The position numbers and the translations under genes are program-made. 64,000 bases of DNA from Apophysomyces variabilis (lineage: Eukaryota; Mucoromycota; Mucoromycetes; Mucorales; Mucoraceae): assembly GCA_002749535.1 (NCBI GenBank), contig MZZL01000409.1, forward strand, positions 333,865 to 397,864, read 5' to 3'. Shown piece by piece: positions 1-12,545 of the stretch (position 1 is its first letter; each line of letters opens with the position of its first letter). A model generated the notes under the pieces. The model saw only the letters and a list, made by a program, of their open reading frames with translations, was not told the DNA's origin and did no database searches.

Positions 1-1295
1 TCAGCACCAAGGAAGGTGTTTTGCCATGGAAAGATTTACACGGTGCAAACGAATTTACCCCTGAAGGTTGTGGTGTGACGAGTGATGGGCGAGCCATTCT
101 GGTTGGCTCGGATCTTTCGATCTGGCAATATAACATTGATCAGCCAGCATGGACGCATGTAGTGGTTCAAGCTCCTTCGCGTCCGAAGAATGGCATCCTG
201 ACAGCGATATCCCGGAATGTCTTCGTGGTCTATGACACTGGTTCACGCGAGAGTTACCTTCTTGACGTACGCAATCCTCCACCCTGGAATTGGGCCATCG
301 TTAATCCAACTAACTCAACACCACCACACACCGAGAGAATGATCGCTGCAGGATCGTATATTTACCACATGTACAATAACCAGAGTAATGGAACATCTGC
401 CAACCACTTATATGCGTTTGATCCCGTCAGCAAACAATGGATTGGCTACGTTGGCTCTTTCCTAGGTCCCAACAACCTTAGTGTGACAAGTCATGCCGAC
501 AAAATCTTTGTGTTCTCAACCACTGATTCTATGCCACTCCAACCTAAAGAACTTTCAAACCTCTTTTGGACCCTAGCAATACAAAACACGTCTGCGACAA
601 TCCAGAATCTCTTCGTTAAACAAGCAGGGACAACAGTTCAGCTACCGTCTGCTATGACAACTGCAACATTTGTGAACAATCAGACCATTGTCTTTTACGA
701 CAATCCTATACACGGTAACGAGACTTATTTGACATGGTACGACCCAGAAACAAACACGCAACGAGCTCGATATATCATATCCCGTCTATCACCGCTTCCA
801 TTCTGGGAAACAGAAGAAGGTCAACATACCCGTATCGGTCTTATCTGTGCTTTAACTATCCCGCTTGGCCTTCTAGCCATATTCACAATCCATATTCTTC
901 GCCGCAGCAGAAAGGTGCGCGCTCGAACAACAGACAAGTTACCATTCGAAGACGGAAATGAAGGATCAAAAGAAATGAAACTTTTAGACGAAAAATCAGT
1001 CGAAGACGCGGAAACATGGAGCCGTCGAGTTTTGCGAATCCTTTTTAGCATTAACCATCCGCCAAAGAACGCTTCACGAGCATCCTCCTGTAGTGATCTT
1101 TTAGCTCCGAAGAAAAAATCTTCGACAGCACTGAGTTCATATGTGCCTAGCCCACTGAAGGAGGTCAGTACGTCATCTTCTGATGTTCTGCAACAAGTGC
1201 AATACCCACGTGCGCCAGCACCTGTGAAAACAAAAGACGACTCATCGGGTCAGATTCGGCATGCATTACAGTTGGGTAACAATAATGCAAAGTGA
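1..1295 (+). CDS. Kelch-type single-pass membrane protein, 5' partial
   Basis: The frame is open from the left edge of the window, so the true start lies upstream; the first in-frame codons seen (S-T-K-E-G-V-L-P-W) are not a start. About 270 residues of extracellular-type sequence contain repeating blade-like segments (SIWQYNIDQPAW, LYAFDPVSKQWIGYVG, LTWYDPETN) typical of kelch/galactose-oxidase beta-propellers, with several N-x-S/T sites. One hydrophobic helix follows (IGLICALTIPLGLLAIFTIHIL), then a basic stop-transfer (RRSRKVR) and a roughly 120-residue Ser-rich cytoplasmic tail. Such kelch-TM proteins are common in Mucoromycota. The role is unknown; a cell-surface or polarity function is only a guess. 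No intron is seen in this last exon. The call of kelch fold rests on pattern, not alignment. Confidence 0.65.
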   Translation, partial: STKEGVLPWKDLHGANEFTPEGCGVTSDGRAILVGSDLSIWQYNIDQPAWTHVVVQAPSRPKNGILTAISRNVFVVYDTGSRESYLLDVRNPPPWNWAIVNPTNSTPPHTERMIAAGSYIYHMYNNQSNGTSANHLYAFDPVSKQWIGYVGSFLGPNNLSVTSHADKIFVFSTTDSMPLQPKELSNLFWTLAIQNTSATIQNLFVKQAGTTVQLPSAMTTATFVNNQTIVFYDNPIHGNETYLTWYDPETNTQRARYIISRLSPLPFWETEEGQHTRIGLICALTIPLGLLAIFTIHILRRSRKVRARTTDKLPFEDGNEGSKEMKLLDEKSVEDAETWSRRVLRILFSINHPPKNASRASSCSDLLAPKKKSSTALSSYVPSPLKEVSTSSSDVLQQVQYPRAPAPVKTKDDSSGQIRHALQLGNNNAK

Positions 1296-3699
1296 ATAAC
1301 GGAGGAAAAAACGTGGTTCTTGTCTTTCTGTATACTAGCATATTGGCGACATATATAATTAACGATGGATCACAACGAGTTTAAATTATCGCACCGTATC
1401 CATGGACAGACATCGAGTAAAAATATACAAAATATATATATACATATATACATTTTTAAAGCTTATATACGTTGTCATTGTACACAGTTTTGTATATTGT
1501 CGTTTTAACTACCAGGACTCTGCTAACTTCAAAATCAATCGGTTTTTTCTTATTTTTCTCATCAAAGTTACTCTATCACCTCATAGGAGAGCAAGGGGAG
1601 ACATGCATGCAATCCAGTAATGGCCACGCCTTAGAATCATATGCCATTGATTGCAACAAGTCAGACTCTTACTTCATCGCTATTTGCATGTCCACTAGTT
1701 CGTGCAATAGCCGAGGATGCAGTAATTGTCCCTTCTGATTTGCTTTAGCTGGCTCCATGTTTGGGAACATACAATTTTTCAGAACTGTTATCGCTACGAG
1801 ATGTCGCTTTTGTATATAAATCGTATTATTAAATTGCGCTAACTCCACAGTGCTTTATAAAAAAGGATGTAATTCTTGATGCATTTGGCAAGTGCATCCC
1901 TAATAACGGTTCGTTTTTCGCTAGCATCTCTTACACAGGCCCAGCAAATTCACAGCCTATTGTGTAGTTTTTCATTAAATACGTGCAAGTTGTGCGACAT
2001 GTTATTTTCTTTTCTCTCGTGTTTTTTTACCGCTTTTTTCCTCTGCACTTAGTTGGAAAAAGTCCAGAGTGTTCTTTCCCTATCATTGCGCAAAGCTCAA
2101 AGAAGATTTCATCGCCAAAGATGGTGCTATACGCGGAATGGGGACATGGGTTTCAGTCGTTGCAACTCATTTTTCACTATATGCGTCGTACTATTGGTTT
2201 GCCAACAGAAAACCTCATGCAGAATACCGTGGATTTGAAAGTAGTTTAGTCGTCACTTTATCAAGACGCTCTCTCATATGTTGACTTAATACTTTTGCTT
2301 CATCTAATTTTTGAAGTAATAGCCCCATATCGACTGCTTCAGGGTAATACATGCATTGTCGTCAACGGATTCCATAATTAGTTTCTGTATTCATCATTGA
2401 AGTTAGGGGTGGACAGTGCTTTTACACTTCTTAAGTATGCTGTCAGGTGCCTTTTCGCGCTGTGGCACCCTTATTTGCGCTGAGCAAACATCTATACCTA
2501 GCTGTCTTGCAGCAGCTAATGCACTTAAACATTGAACTTAAAAATCTTTTACTTTCTTTTGATCCGCATAAATCCTTGTAAGGTTCTTTAACTGTCTTTT
2601 CTTTCATGCGAAACGTGCTTTCTCTTTTTGGCTTGTCTATGCGTAGCGGCAGACATATCCTTGCGTTGAAAAAAAGTGACTGCAAATTACTCAGTACGAG
2701 ACCGAGCAATGTCAAGAGTCGTAGAGTTCCTCGTCAATTATATACTCCATGGGTTCGAAATAGCCACGCTTATCATCAACGTGAGCTTGAACGAATAAAA
2801 GAAAAGCAGTTACAGTCCAGAAAGCTGGCGTTTGAATTTATTAAGTCTTGTAGACGCCACCATCATGCGGAATTATTTAGATAAACATGGTAATGAATTT
2901 GACATCATGCCACTTCAATACTGGGCCGGGTGTAACGTCAGATCCTGTATCTCTGGGATTTCCACTTGCAGTATTCCTAAAGGAATGCTTTGTTTCGGCA
3001 TTTCCAGGGTTTTGACTTTATGTTCTTTACATGTGATTAACAGCCGTAGCTCGTTCGGCTAAACATCGATGTTTAAAAAGCGTAGTAATTGTTAAACATA
3101 TAGCGGATATGAGATGGGTGAGTTCTTATCATTTCTGGGGAACATAAATCATAAAATTTTCAAGTTGATGCTATAATGAAAAGCTAAAGATCGGCTTTTC
3201 TTTTTGAGTTATTTCCGAGAATGTCACGTATATGGGAAAAACAGTTACCTCAAAAATGGAACTGAGACTGAAACGATCTCTGCAAAAGCACCTTCCCTAC
3301 CTTATCTTAAAATGAAACCAATAATGAGACCTAGAAAGACTGCATACTCTTGACGTAATATGATCGTTTTTTGATCGCATTACATTCGATTGAACACATT
3401 CTTATGTTATTGTTTCTAAACTCATTGTTTAGAAGATTCTCGCAGTGTACATAAGTAGTACAGTAATCGACGACCAAGCCGAACAAAATCCTTCGAATCG
3501 TCAAGGTTATATCAGCCTACTAACTGTTTTACACCAATCCAAAGCGTATTATCTACAAGGAAACAGAAGTACCAAGGGCCAGTTTAGTCTTTCTTTCTCA
3601 CAGCGATCTACTGCTACTGATGACTGATTGGTGAACGATCTACTACGTCAGTGTCATCTAAGGGCCTTTTACACCAACAGCCCTTACCTTACCTTACGA
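1296..3699. other. Intergenic, no recognisable gene
   Basis: About 2.4 kb. It holds AT-rich sequence with a short TA-rich run near 1425-1455, several unsupported ORFs under 95 codons on both strands, and no splice-consistent coding series. On the minus strand a 40-codon stretch around 2230-2340 and an ORF at 2443-2715 look weakly protein-like but match no family I know; they may be transposon debris. The right end is presumably the promoter of the cyclin gene. Confidence 0.5.
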
Positions 3700-5684
3700 A
3701 TGCACCAACAGCCTGAGGTACATCCTCAATCCTATTTGATGGTGGCCGAGAATGTTGACGGACAAATGTTTCGAGCAATGCCAATCGCACCCTACGAAAA
3801 CACCGTGTCTTTGCCGTGCGTGTCTCGCACAGATAGTCTGGTTCATCCCTACTCAGCCCAGCAACTGCTACCATTGTTACCAAACGGGATAGATCCGCAG
3901 CCTACCATTGTATTACCCATACCGGATATCGCCGAGTTTGCTTCTTCTATGGTCCATCTTTTGTGGCATGGTCACAGGACTTCTACCATAGCCGGTCTCT
4001 GCGGCGATCCAAATGAGCGGGATTCAATCTGTGGCAGAGAGACAACTATTCCAAGCGCTACAAGCACAGCGTTCAGGAAATTTACTGAACAGGTAATTTA
4101 TGCAAAGGATCAGTGTGTTCTATATAGAGAACTTATGTGAAAAATAGGTCTTATATGCCACGCAATTATCAGAGTCTGTGGTTCTATTGTCACTAAAATA
4201 TATAGATATGTTGTTGGAAAAATATCCTAAGGTTCATGGAGCCCAAGGGTCCGAATTCCGACTTTTTACAGTGGCATTAATGTTAGGTAAGACTGCTCTC
4301 TTTTTCCGAAATATCTCATTGCGTCTATATGTTAAGCCAATAAATTCTTGGACGACAACACGTTCACGAACAAGACGTGGTCTGTGATATCCGGCATGAG
4401 CGTGCAGGAATTAAGCAAAATGGAGTTAGAATTCCTTGATGTATTGCAGTTTCAGTTATATGTGCGGAAAGAAGAATTTGACCATTGGCATATTGCGCAA
4501 TACAAATTCAGCCATCAGCTGCAAGCTGCCAATCGCGCCAGCGAAGAGGAGAGGCTGCAGGTGCTTGAGAAAACATTGAAGCACGTTGGGTTATCGATAC
4601 TACGGCCGGCGTCCTGGTTGACGGAACCCCAACAGCAACATTATGACCATTATTTGTGCCTTCTTTGTCAGATGCAACGGCCTTATTTTCCGCCGGATCT
4701 CCCTAACCAGCCGTTTGTTCGGGTGCCCTTGAGAATTCCTCCCCATCCCCTGTACCAGAGCACATATGCATCGCATATGGCTGTTCAGGCGCCCGACGTT
4801 TTGACACAAACAAACGTCTTGCCAATGCGTAATCCTTCAGAGCCATCAAGCCTATCTACCGCCGACTACACAAGGCTAGTTCCCACAACTTCTAACCGAC
4901 AAGCGCTACAACCCTATTCCAACATAGCAACGTCAAGATCGATTTTTGGTCACCAAGGAGCTGCACTCCCTAGCGCTAAAGATAGCCAGTTGTTATCACA
5001 ACATTACTCAATGCGAAATAAGCAACATGTTTCTCCGTTCACAATTTCGCAAGGTCAACAGCCTATGTATGAAGCATATGGTGCGCAGCAAATAAATGAT
5101 GCGACAACATTTTATCTGCAACAGCCTTTGAGTTACACCGATGCCTTCAGTGTCTCGACGGGAATTGAGCCATCCAATAACTCATTGTCCCACAAGTGCA
5201 TAGCACATCGAAGACCATCACTGGATGTTTCACAGATAGCTGGATCTATCAATCTAACATCACGAGGACAAACTTCTCAGGGCAGCGACAGTTACGGCAA
5301 TCCCGTTGCTGCTCGGACATTGTTTTATTATAGCCCAGCTCCAAGTACGCATGTCGAGACGAACAACGGGTACTTTGGTCATTCAATAACTTATCCAAGA
5401 CAGGGTTCATCGTACGATCAAGGGACAACATTGGGTCATGTGGATTATAACGGCCATGCTCGGCCAATGGATACAACAACGTGTTATGACCTACCATCCG
5501 GTCTTTTTCCAATGGATCGTCCTCAATCACAGGTAAGGGAGAAAGTTGCAAAGAAGGCCGCAAGTTGGGTTCTTTAGCATCCCATGTAAACGATTTGGTT
5601 AGATCACCTTATACCCCTCATTATCTTCAGCCGCTGGAATATATGAACCAATACCATTTGAGTACAACGGTGGTGATCCGATGA
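3700..5684 (+). CDS. PHO80/CLG1-type cyclin
   Basis: Cyclin that would bind a Pho85-like cyclin-dependent kinase; the closest recognisable relative is yeast Clg1. Four exons: 3700-4092, 4175-4286, 4337-5532, 5631-5684 (584 aa). All junctions keep phase and have GT-AG ends. The start is the first in-frame ATG; the reading frame upstream offers only TTG. The cyclin box spans exons 1-3: SVVLLSLKYIDMLLEKYP, then FRLFTVALMLANKFLDDN across the second intron, then TFTNKTWSVISGMS and KMELEFLDVLQFQLYVRKEEF. The C-terminal 350 residues are low-complexity, rich in Gln, Ser, Pro and Tyr, as in Clg1-like proteins. The last small exon (54 nt) is less certain; without splicing the frame stops at 5577. A second PHO80-type cyclin lies at 20597-21511. 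Confidence 0.85.
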
Positions 5685-6715
5685 CAACTGGTGAATCGTA
5701 CCGGGTCAAACCGCGCTGAATATAATTTATCTTCCTCACCAATCGTTCGTTTTCTTTTTCTACTTCTTTTTTTATAATTCATTTATCTTGTGCATACGAT
5801 TTTCTCTATCTTCCTTTTTCTGGCCTTCTCGTTTTCATCTTATATATGTACTTATCTTATTGGTGGGACAGTAAAGGCACATGGAAGCCATTTTCATCTC
5901 CTTCCGGATGATGCACTCTCCTAATTTAAAAGATGTCAATGTAAAAAACCCCCTTCTCTATATGAACGGAAGCAAAGAAAAAAAAACTATGGTTTTTAGC
6001 CTTCGTTTTATCAACTGTCACAGGACAAAGTCGAAAGATTTTATCCATTAACATTCTCTAAAACGGGGAATCTTTTTATGCTTCCTTCATTTTATGTAAC
6101 ATGCTGCTAGGATTCTTCTCTTGTTATTTAACCCTTTTCTTTTTCTTAGCGAAACAGTTTGTTAGCAGCCCGAATGCTGTATTATTTTTGGAGGTGAAGC
6201 TGCAGATAGTGTTGAGTGAACAGGGAAGAAGCAGTTCATTTTGGGGGCGGGGCTGGAATTACTTTCCACAAAGGGTGTCATAGCCATCAAACCTCATGAG
6301 GGTATGTCCTGTATTCGTTTGGGTTAAACTTGCCAAGGCTAAAGCAAGTATGGTTCCTAAATATTATGATAGCTGGTGTGACCCCAGAGCACGCTTTGTG
6401 GATTCTCACCGGCCGTCATTGGGTCGTACATCCAATAGGTTCCGATCACATGCACCCACTGCCGGTGATATATTCAGCTCAACGCAAAAAAAAAAACCTG
6501 CTGAAAACAGTGGCCGTGCGAGCTAAATAATCCACCACATGCCATTGATTAAGTTTGGCCGTTCTTTTCCCTTTTTTCCCTTTCCTTTCCTTCCGTCCAT
6601 TTCTCTCTGTCTCTTTCTCCTCTCTCTCCTTTTTCCTCCCCTTTGCTTCTTATTTCTTCTTAGCTCTTTCTCTTTCTCTCGCTCTCTCTCTGTGTCTGTA
6701 TCTCTCTAAAATAGC
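5685..6715. other. Intergenic region with CT-rich promoter
   Basis: About 1 kb between the cyclin and the DUF3295 gene, both on +. There is no convincing gene; ORFs at 6101, 6296 and 6330 overlap each other and lack family signal. The distal part is a long pyrimidine-rich tract that probably belongs to the promoter or 5' UTR of the downstream gene. Confidence 0.5.
6561..6711 (+). promoter_or_regulatory. CT-rich promoter tract
   Basis: About 150 bp almost entirely C and T, with repeated CTCTCT motifs, ending 5 bp before the proposed ATG at 6716. Pyrimidine-rich tracts just upstream of the start are common in fungal promoters; a role in transcription initiation is inferred. Confidence 0.5.
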
Positions 6716-7534
6716 ATGGATCAGCCTTTTGCTTTGACGATGAATAATGATTTTCACAGCATGTGGACTGGTAAAAGATAAATTCAATTCCGCTCAAATA
6801 CACGAAAATTAAAAAACATGATATAAATCCTTTCTTTTTCAGTGTTCACAAAGTGCAAAGACCATATACAACACGGTCGACGTCTGGAAAACATGTCTTG
6901 GCGAATTTGGCACTACCAACAACCCAAGGAAAGCACAATCAAACGATTCATGTCCAGTCTGTCATCTGGTCATGACGCGTGGCACGAGGTAGCACAATGT
7001 CAGCCTCCCACGCAGCCTAGAACAACGACACCAGCACTCTTACCAGAAGAAACAACGGACGATGAAGAATGCTTAACAGACGTACATGAAATTGATGATG
7101 ATGACGACGACGAATTGGACGATATCTTTGACGACGACGAGATCATCATCTACACTTCCACAGCCTCCACCGGCACAAATGCTGCTCCTGCTGGAACGGG
7201 TGCCGATTTTAGCAAGACCCAGCCACCGCCACCTATCACGCGTCCGTCCTTGTTGTCTGCCTTGCTTAAACAACAGCAGCAGCACCACCATCATCATCAT
7301 CATCAGCACCAAAACACACACGGTCTCCAGGTCAAATCCGATCTTCCATCTATGCCTATGCAACGTGATCATTTTCTACGTCAGGAACTTTCGGAAAGTT
7401 TGCAGCGTAACCTGGTCTGGGAACATATCCAACAAAAACCACTGTATAATAGAGCAAATCCCTTAGTATCTCATAGACATCCAAAAGAGAATCCATCCAG
7501 GTCTGGATGGCTGGAAAATTTTCATGGATGGTAA
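6716..7534 (+). CDS. GATA-like (DUF1752)/DUF3295 regulatory protein
   Basis: Two exons: 6716-6770 and 6843-7534 (248 aa); intron 6771-6842, phase 1. The spliced N-terminus reads MWTVFTKCKDHI followed by GRRLENMSWRIWHYQ, the signature of the fungal GATA-like domain (DUF1752) found in AreA-type nitrogen regulators and Mks1-like proteins; this signature is split by the intron, which confirms the splice. An acidic run (residues about 98-118, mostly Asp) and a His run (residues about 165-172) follow. The C-terminus has ELSESLQRNLVWEH, matching the DUF3295 end of Mks1-type proteins, regulators of nitrogen and Ras-cAMP signalling in yeast. No zinc finger is present. A nutrient-signalling role is inferred from the family. 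The protein is shorter than ascomycete relatives. Confidence 0.8.
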
Positions 7535-7711
7535 ACCATTTTAATACCGTAATAAACACATCCCGCGAACATTCTCAAAATAAGTACGTAAGTGTTAAAG
7601 AACTATATATTTTTCTTCTTTTTTGTTTTCTTTTTAATTTGCTGCAACGGTTTCCTATCTTTGTCTGAATCTGACTTTCCATGTGTTTTGGTGCGTGTTG
7701 TATGTATCACA

Positions 7712-9331
7712 TTACCAACCCTGCCATCCCTCCAATGATGCCTCGAACAACTCATCCTCCGCTCCTTCGATCACACGACAGATCGGAGTGAACTGAGACT
7801 TGGCCGACTCCTTCACATAGTCCTGAGCATACTGCAAGCCATGGCGACGTTCCTTACGACTGGCCTCCCGACCAATCCAGGTATAGACCTGATGTCCAAC
7901 ATCAAAAATGAACACATGCTTGGTATCAAACATATCCGTGGTGATCTTGTCCTCAGCCACAAGCTCGAACTTGAGATGACCCAGGCCAAATGGACCAGAG
8001 CTACTCAAGCGCATAAGTCGCTTGACGGCATTGGTATCTTCAGCCTCTGCTTCATCTTCTTCAGATCCATCATTGTTCTCTTCCACAGGACCCTCACTTC
8101 CAAGAGCCTTGAAGAATTCATATTCACCACCCGAATTTTGTTCTAATCCATTTGAAATTTCTCCCTTAGCATCACCCAATCGATTGAATTAGAGAAACTA
8201 ATCCTTCCTTACCAACAACGACCATTTCTCCCTTGCCATCGCGTTCACTAATAAGCTGGGAAATAAATTCGGCAGCTTTTGCTCTTTCAACACCTTTGGC
8301 ATTCGCGCCTTGCCATTGATAAACCTTGTCACCCGTATCCAACACAAACACCGCGTGAGAGCTCAGGCTCTCATGAGACAACCTGACCTCACTGATGGCC
8401 ACAGCATTCTGAGTACGAGTGCCCTCCAATCGGTGTGGACGGTGAACTCGCAAAAGACGAGTAGGCAAGACTTCTTCCTCGACATGATGGAAACCACTGG
8501 CGAATCCACCTTGGAGATAAGTAATGGACTTGAAATAGCTGCGGAACATCGTTGACTCCCTTTGTTGTACCTCGCGATGCTGTGTTGCTAAGGTATCAAG
8601 AACTACAAGGAAAATGCTTCGTTGAAAACTTCTCTTCCGACATGGGATATAGAGAAACTTACAATCATCCAATTCGACCGCTTTGTATGCAGCGGTGCCA
8701 GCCTCATCCTGAAAAGACGCAGAGAAGATGTTTAGTTATTCATCCACTTTACTTGTCATGAATTACCTGAGTAGTCTCCAGACCCAGCCAGAAATGGATA
8801 TGGTGAATTAAGCCATCTGAGTTTTCTTTCTTGGTCGTCTACAAAACATGCCATCAGTTTCTATTTCTTCTCCAAACTTGCTCTCTTTCTCTGCACCTTA
8901 AGCACCAGGTAACTGTCACCTAATTTCGTACATTAGTCTTTCCATTGTTTTCGTACGAAAACACAGATGAAGACCATCTGTTTCTGATGTTCATACCTTG
9001 GTAAAATTGACCATATTGCTTCAAAGGCACAGAGACAAGATTAAAGCTCTGGACACGCCATATCCAAAGACCCCTATGACACCGTAATTGTTCATCATTT
9101 ATCAAAACTAAAGGTACAATGTATTCTTACGTTTCATGACCAATAGGGGACCCTTCATAGTTCCAAGCTGTTTCAAGACTCCCTTCTTCCTTACGGTGCT
9201 CGCGTTCTAATTCAGAACCGAAGTTGGCAAGGTTCGTTTCATCGAGACCTACACAAGGCTTTTAGTACACGCGTCTCCTCTTTTTTTTGTATTTGTGCTG
9301 AACATTTACGCCAAGAAGAGTTGCGCAACAT
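7712..9331 (-). CDS. Severin/fragmin-type gelsolin-domain protein
   Basis: Calcium-regulated actin filament severing/capping protein with three gelsolin repeats. Eight exons give 398 aa: 9310-9331, 9131-9248, 8997-9073, 8897-8919, 8767-8838, 8663-8708, 8213-8602, 7712-8160; phases agree throughout. Diagnostic segments in order: DETNLANFGSELE, GLWIWRVQSFNLV, QYGQFYQGDSYLVLK (crossing a 23-nt exon), HFWLGLETTQ + DEAGTAAYKAVELDD (domain 1), then FASGFHHVEEE, RLLRVHRPHRLEGTR, VFVLDTGDKVYQWQG (domain 2) and HVFIFDVGHQVYTWIG near the C-terminus (domain 3). It ends EGWQGW. The first exon (22 nt, start at 9331) is the least certain part. Twinfilin, another actin regulator, is in the same window at 18.4 kb. 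Confidence 0.88.
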
Positions 9332-10030
9332 GATAAACTGTGGTTAATGTAGTTAAGATGAGAAAAGAAACACAAAAGGTATGAAGGAAAGGGTATTGCG
9401 GAGCCCAGTGAAAGGTAGATAGTCTTGTACGACGTGGTTTGCTTTTCTTTGCAGGACGACCGAGCCCGTGACATCCTACTTCCGGCCCTTTTAGCCGCTT
9501 TCTCGCGGAAACCACGGAACAGAAAACGAAAAAAGAAGGCAGCCTCCACATATACCAGAGCAAGCCAGCCATCCTTAACGGGTTTCCTTTGAAAGAACAG
9601 CGTCCATAGTTCTTCAGATACTTAGCAACTCATTCCGTATTACACCGTTCATTCAAAGGTCGCAAACAGTGGGTTGGCAAATGAACCATCCTTCATTGTT
9701 GCTTTTTACTTTGTTTGACAGGTATGTAACTATTCAATAAAATGACAGCCATCGCTTTCAGTTACACAAAATGGCAACTTATTTTTCGTTTGACAAGTGT
9801 GCTGCTCGCACTAAAAAGACGAGAATTGGGAAGGAAGTGGACTCCACAATCGCATAGAAGATATAATACTGTATCCGCAATCAAGGCATAATAACACTCG
9901 ACTATTTCTCAAATATCCGCAGTCCGTTTTCTCATACAGCAGAAAAGAAAGAGCATATTCGTAACCACGTGTACGGTCAAACTGAGTGTGGGCAAAAGGA
10001 AAAAGACGCTTATTTTTATCGAGGCATATG
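9332..10030. other. Intergenic region upstream of severin
   Basis: About 700 bp between the 5' end of the severin gene and the 3' end of the coiled-coil gene, both on minus. Overlapping minus-strand ORFs at 9262-9572 show no family signal and look fortuitous. It should contain the severin promoter and the coiled-coil gene terminator; no specific site is recognised. Confidence 0.45.
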
Positions 10031-11780
10031 CTAAACTGGTCGATTCACGTTTTGAAACGGATTATTGACGTTAGATGTGACATAAGAGGTACCGTTGACT
10101 CCTGGCATCGTGGGCGAAATTGGCATGGGTGGTTGATTGGGCATGGATGGATAAGAGGGAACGGGTGGATATGGAGATGAACTGCTTGACGGTGCTGCTG
10201 ACGCGCTCATTGGCGACATGTTCTGAGGAACTTGTGGAAAGGTAGGTGTTTGATTATTGCTTGCTGAAGGAGGAGCTTCGTACACAGGAGGAGGTTGATC
10301 CTGCGGAATTTCATGACTACTAGAGGACCCTTCCGCCAAGTTTCCGGACATGATACCCTCAAAGATACGCTGTCGTTCTTTTTCCAGGGAATCTTTCGTT
10401 GAACCCACAGCCAACTTGAGCCGTTCTAGAGCACCTTCAGCATATTGCATGTACTGCCGAACCCATGTGATGGAATTATCGATATTACGCTGAGCCGTCG
10501 CCATGACAGCAAAGGTATGAGATACCTTGGCTATGCAAAAGACATAAGTTAGGGCGAAAGAAATCGCTGGATCTCTGGTTTTAGTACCTTTCCAGGCGAT
10601 ATCCACAAAATTCAAATCAACTCGGAGACTAAGGAGGAGATTGTTGGTTACCACATCCAATGTGGCAGGGTATGGAATCTCCGGCAAAATGCCCCGTGCA
10701 TAATTCAAACGTCTTTGCACTTCATATGTTTGTCGTTTGGCACCTGTACCGAACCAAAATAATAAACAAAAAAAAAAGAGAAGAGAGAAAGCCAGTCAGC
10801 ACACGTAATCCAAGGCAATAACAACGTTATAGACCTTCCAAATAAGCTATTTGTTGCGCGTCTACCATTGATCCGGAGAATATGTCGAAAGGGACATAGT
10901 TCAATGTATCTTCGAGCAATCGCATCACCTGAGATATTTCTCGACTAGCTTGGGCCAAGTTATGATCCGCATCACGAAATCGAGTATGGTCACGTGTTGC
11001 CTATGGAAAGGACAACAAGATCGTTAGATGCTGCATTGGTAAGATCTTTTGCAAGGACTTACCAGTCGTTGTTGTTCCAAGTAATTGTTCAATTCGGCTT
11101 TTAGCTCAGATTCTCGCGGATAACCGGACTGGGATTCACTAAAGACCTATACATTCATGAAAGTTTTTCAGCGATGCAATGTCTGGCAGGGTAAAAGGAA
11201 AGTGTTCACCTCTTCTAGCATTCTGCTCAACTGGGCTTTTGCAGAACGATATTGGCCCATCTGTCTCTGAAGTTGATTTTCCTATTTATGCAAGAGAATT
11301 AAACAAAAGGCCATGAGTACAAGCACTTATCCCGCTCTTGCATCTTCCCTACAAAAACTTGCCTTTTCGGTAGCTGTCGACAATTCTTTCGAAAGATCAT
11401 CCAACCAGCGCTTGCACTGCTGTTCAGACTCGAACGCAGCATGGTATTTTGCTTCGTCTTTAGCAATCCTTTCTTTCTTTTTGCCTGTTAGCGTAGCGGC
11501 AGCCGATCGCAACGATAAATGACGCATCTTGCGGACATCCTCAAATTCCTTTTTGCTAGATTTTCGGTGTTAAAAGGTGTAATATGAGTTATGACGGAAC
11601 CCACGAGTTCTTTTGTAATGTCTGTAATTCCACTTGTTTGGCTTCGACGAGCCCTGTGAGCTTTTCTCGTTCAGCAATGGCAGCCTCTAGCGCGATGCTG
11701 GTTTCATGTTCTCCAGATATCTCCTGTTTCAGTTTTCTGTAGAAAGGAGCTTGTTCTTGCACACGTCTGGCTAACGACAT
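10031..11780 (-). CDS. Conserved coiled-coil protein with Pro-rich tail
   Basis: Not identified with a named family. Seven exons give 448 aa: 11605-11780, 11363-11555, 11210-11281, 11063-11146, 10835-11000, 10588-10743, 10031-10530, all phase-consistent. The intron at 11282-11362 begins with GC, not GT. Residues about 1-140 and 140-200 are charged heptad-like helices (EQAPFYRKLKQEIS, KKERIAKDEAKYHAAFES), followed by a helical region (DHTRFRDADHNLAQASREIS) and a conserved-looking domain (RRLNYARGILPEIPYPATLD; DNSITWVRQYMQYAEGALER). The last 100 residues are Pro/Ser-rich and disordered. No signal peptide or membrane segment is seen. The ordered, multi-exon structure argues for a real conserved cytoplasmic protein, perhaps a scaffold; function unknown. 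Confidence 0.7.
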
Positions 11781-12439
11781 TGATGAGATCTATTGTGGAA
11801 TAGCACTTTCAGCATTATTCCTCCGAAGGACTATTTTTGTATTCCGTGTGACCTACAGGGTAAATGGGCATGCCTTGCAAGTCTAAACAGACCCGTGGGT
11901 TGACTGAAGTAGGATGCTGAGAGAAATCTTATTTGGTTTTGAAGCTCAATTTCATCCGCAAGAAAAAAAGGCTTATTGTTCTTTACGTTGCCTCTCCACT
12001 TCATGCAAAACGTTCCACTCTTGGTGTACGTTTGCAAACAGTAATTGATTTTCTGACGAGAAGAGCACTGCTTATGCTAAATCAAGTAGGCAACAACAAA
12101 CATAAAAAGAAAACAAAGCCCGGTCTTTTTCAATCACTTTGTGATTTATGACCTGATTAGATGAAGCTGAATTCAGTATGGGCATTTATGCACTCTGACT
12201 CTATCGTGTTAGAGCCTGTTAAATAATAAGGAATATCTACATTGATATGTGGATGGCTTGTCAATGAAATTGATGATATCTATCAATCATGGCCATTCTG
12301 TCGACGTATTAGGGCGACTAAATATTGGTGCTCGAGTCATACAAGCTCGGTTAAAGTTCATTGCTGTGAAGGTCAGTGATGCGTAATTTATGTATATTGC
12401 TTTTAAGTAACTTATTTGTCTTTAAGATTCTCGGTCAGC
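11781..12439. other. Intergenic, edge of transposon island
   Basis: About 660 bp with no gene. It is AT-rich, and some frames downstream of 12250 hint at decayed coding sequence belonging to the Fanzor-like fragment that follows. Promoter elements of the coiled-coil gene are expected close to 11781 but none is recognisable. Confidence 0.4.
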
Positions 12440-12545
12440 ATCATAGGTACTTATTCATGGTGGATGAATATTTTACTTTTCGGACTTGCTTGAAATGCGA
12501 CACAAGGTATACCAACGATCTACTAACAACGTGCTGTATAAATGA
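12440..12545 (+). pseudogene. Fanzor/TnpB-like C-terminal fragment
   Basis: A short stretch reads RYLFMVDEYFTFRTCLKCD. This matches the part of Fanzor/TnpB-like nucleases where the D-E-Y motif (alternative catalytic Glu) is followed by the first C-x2-C pair of the zinc ribbon; compare VDEYLSSQ and CHSCRC in the copy at 36.95-39.8 kb. No RuvC-I, RuvC-II or terminal W-D-R-D motif is found nearby in any frame, so this is a relic. It sits in the 12.4-17.8 kb transposon island. Confidence 0.45.

Noticed and set aside
1402..1738. Overlapping small ORFs after the kelch gene
   Set aside because: AT-rich 3' sequence, no motifs, no splice-consistent continuation.
6555..6737. 60-codon ORF of Phe/Leu/Ser composition
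   Set aside because: It is the translation of a CT-rich promoter tract and overlaps the true first exon of the DUF3295 gene.
7073..7466. ORFs of 99 and 126 codons in other frames of the DUF3295 gene
   Set aside because: They arise from the Asp, His and Gln codon repeats; the DUF1752/DUF3295 frame has family sequence at both ends.
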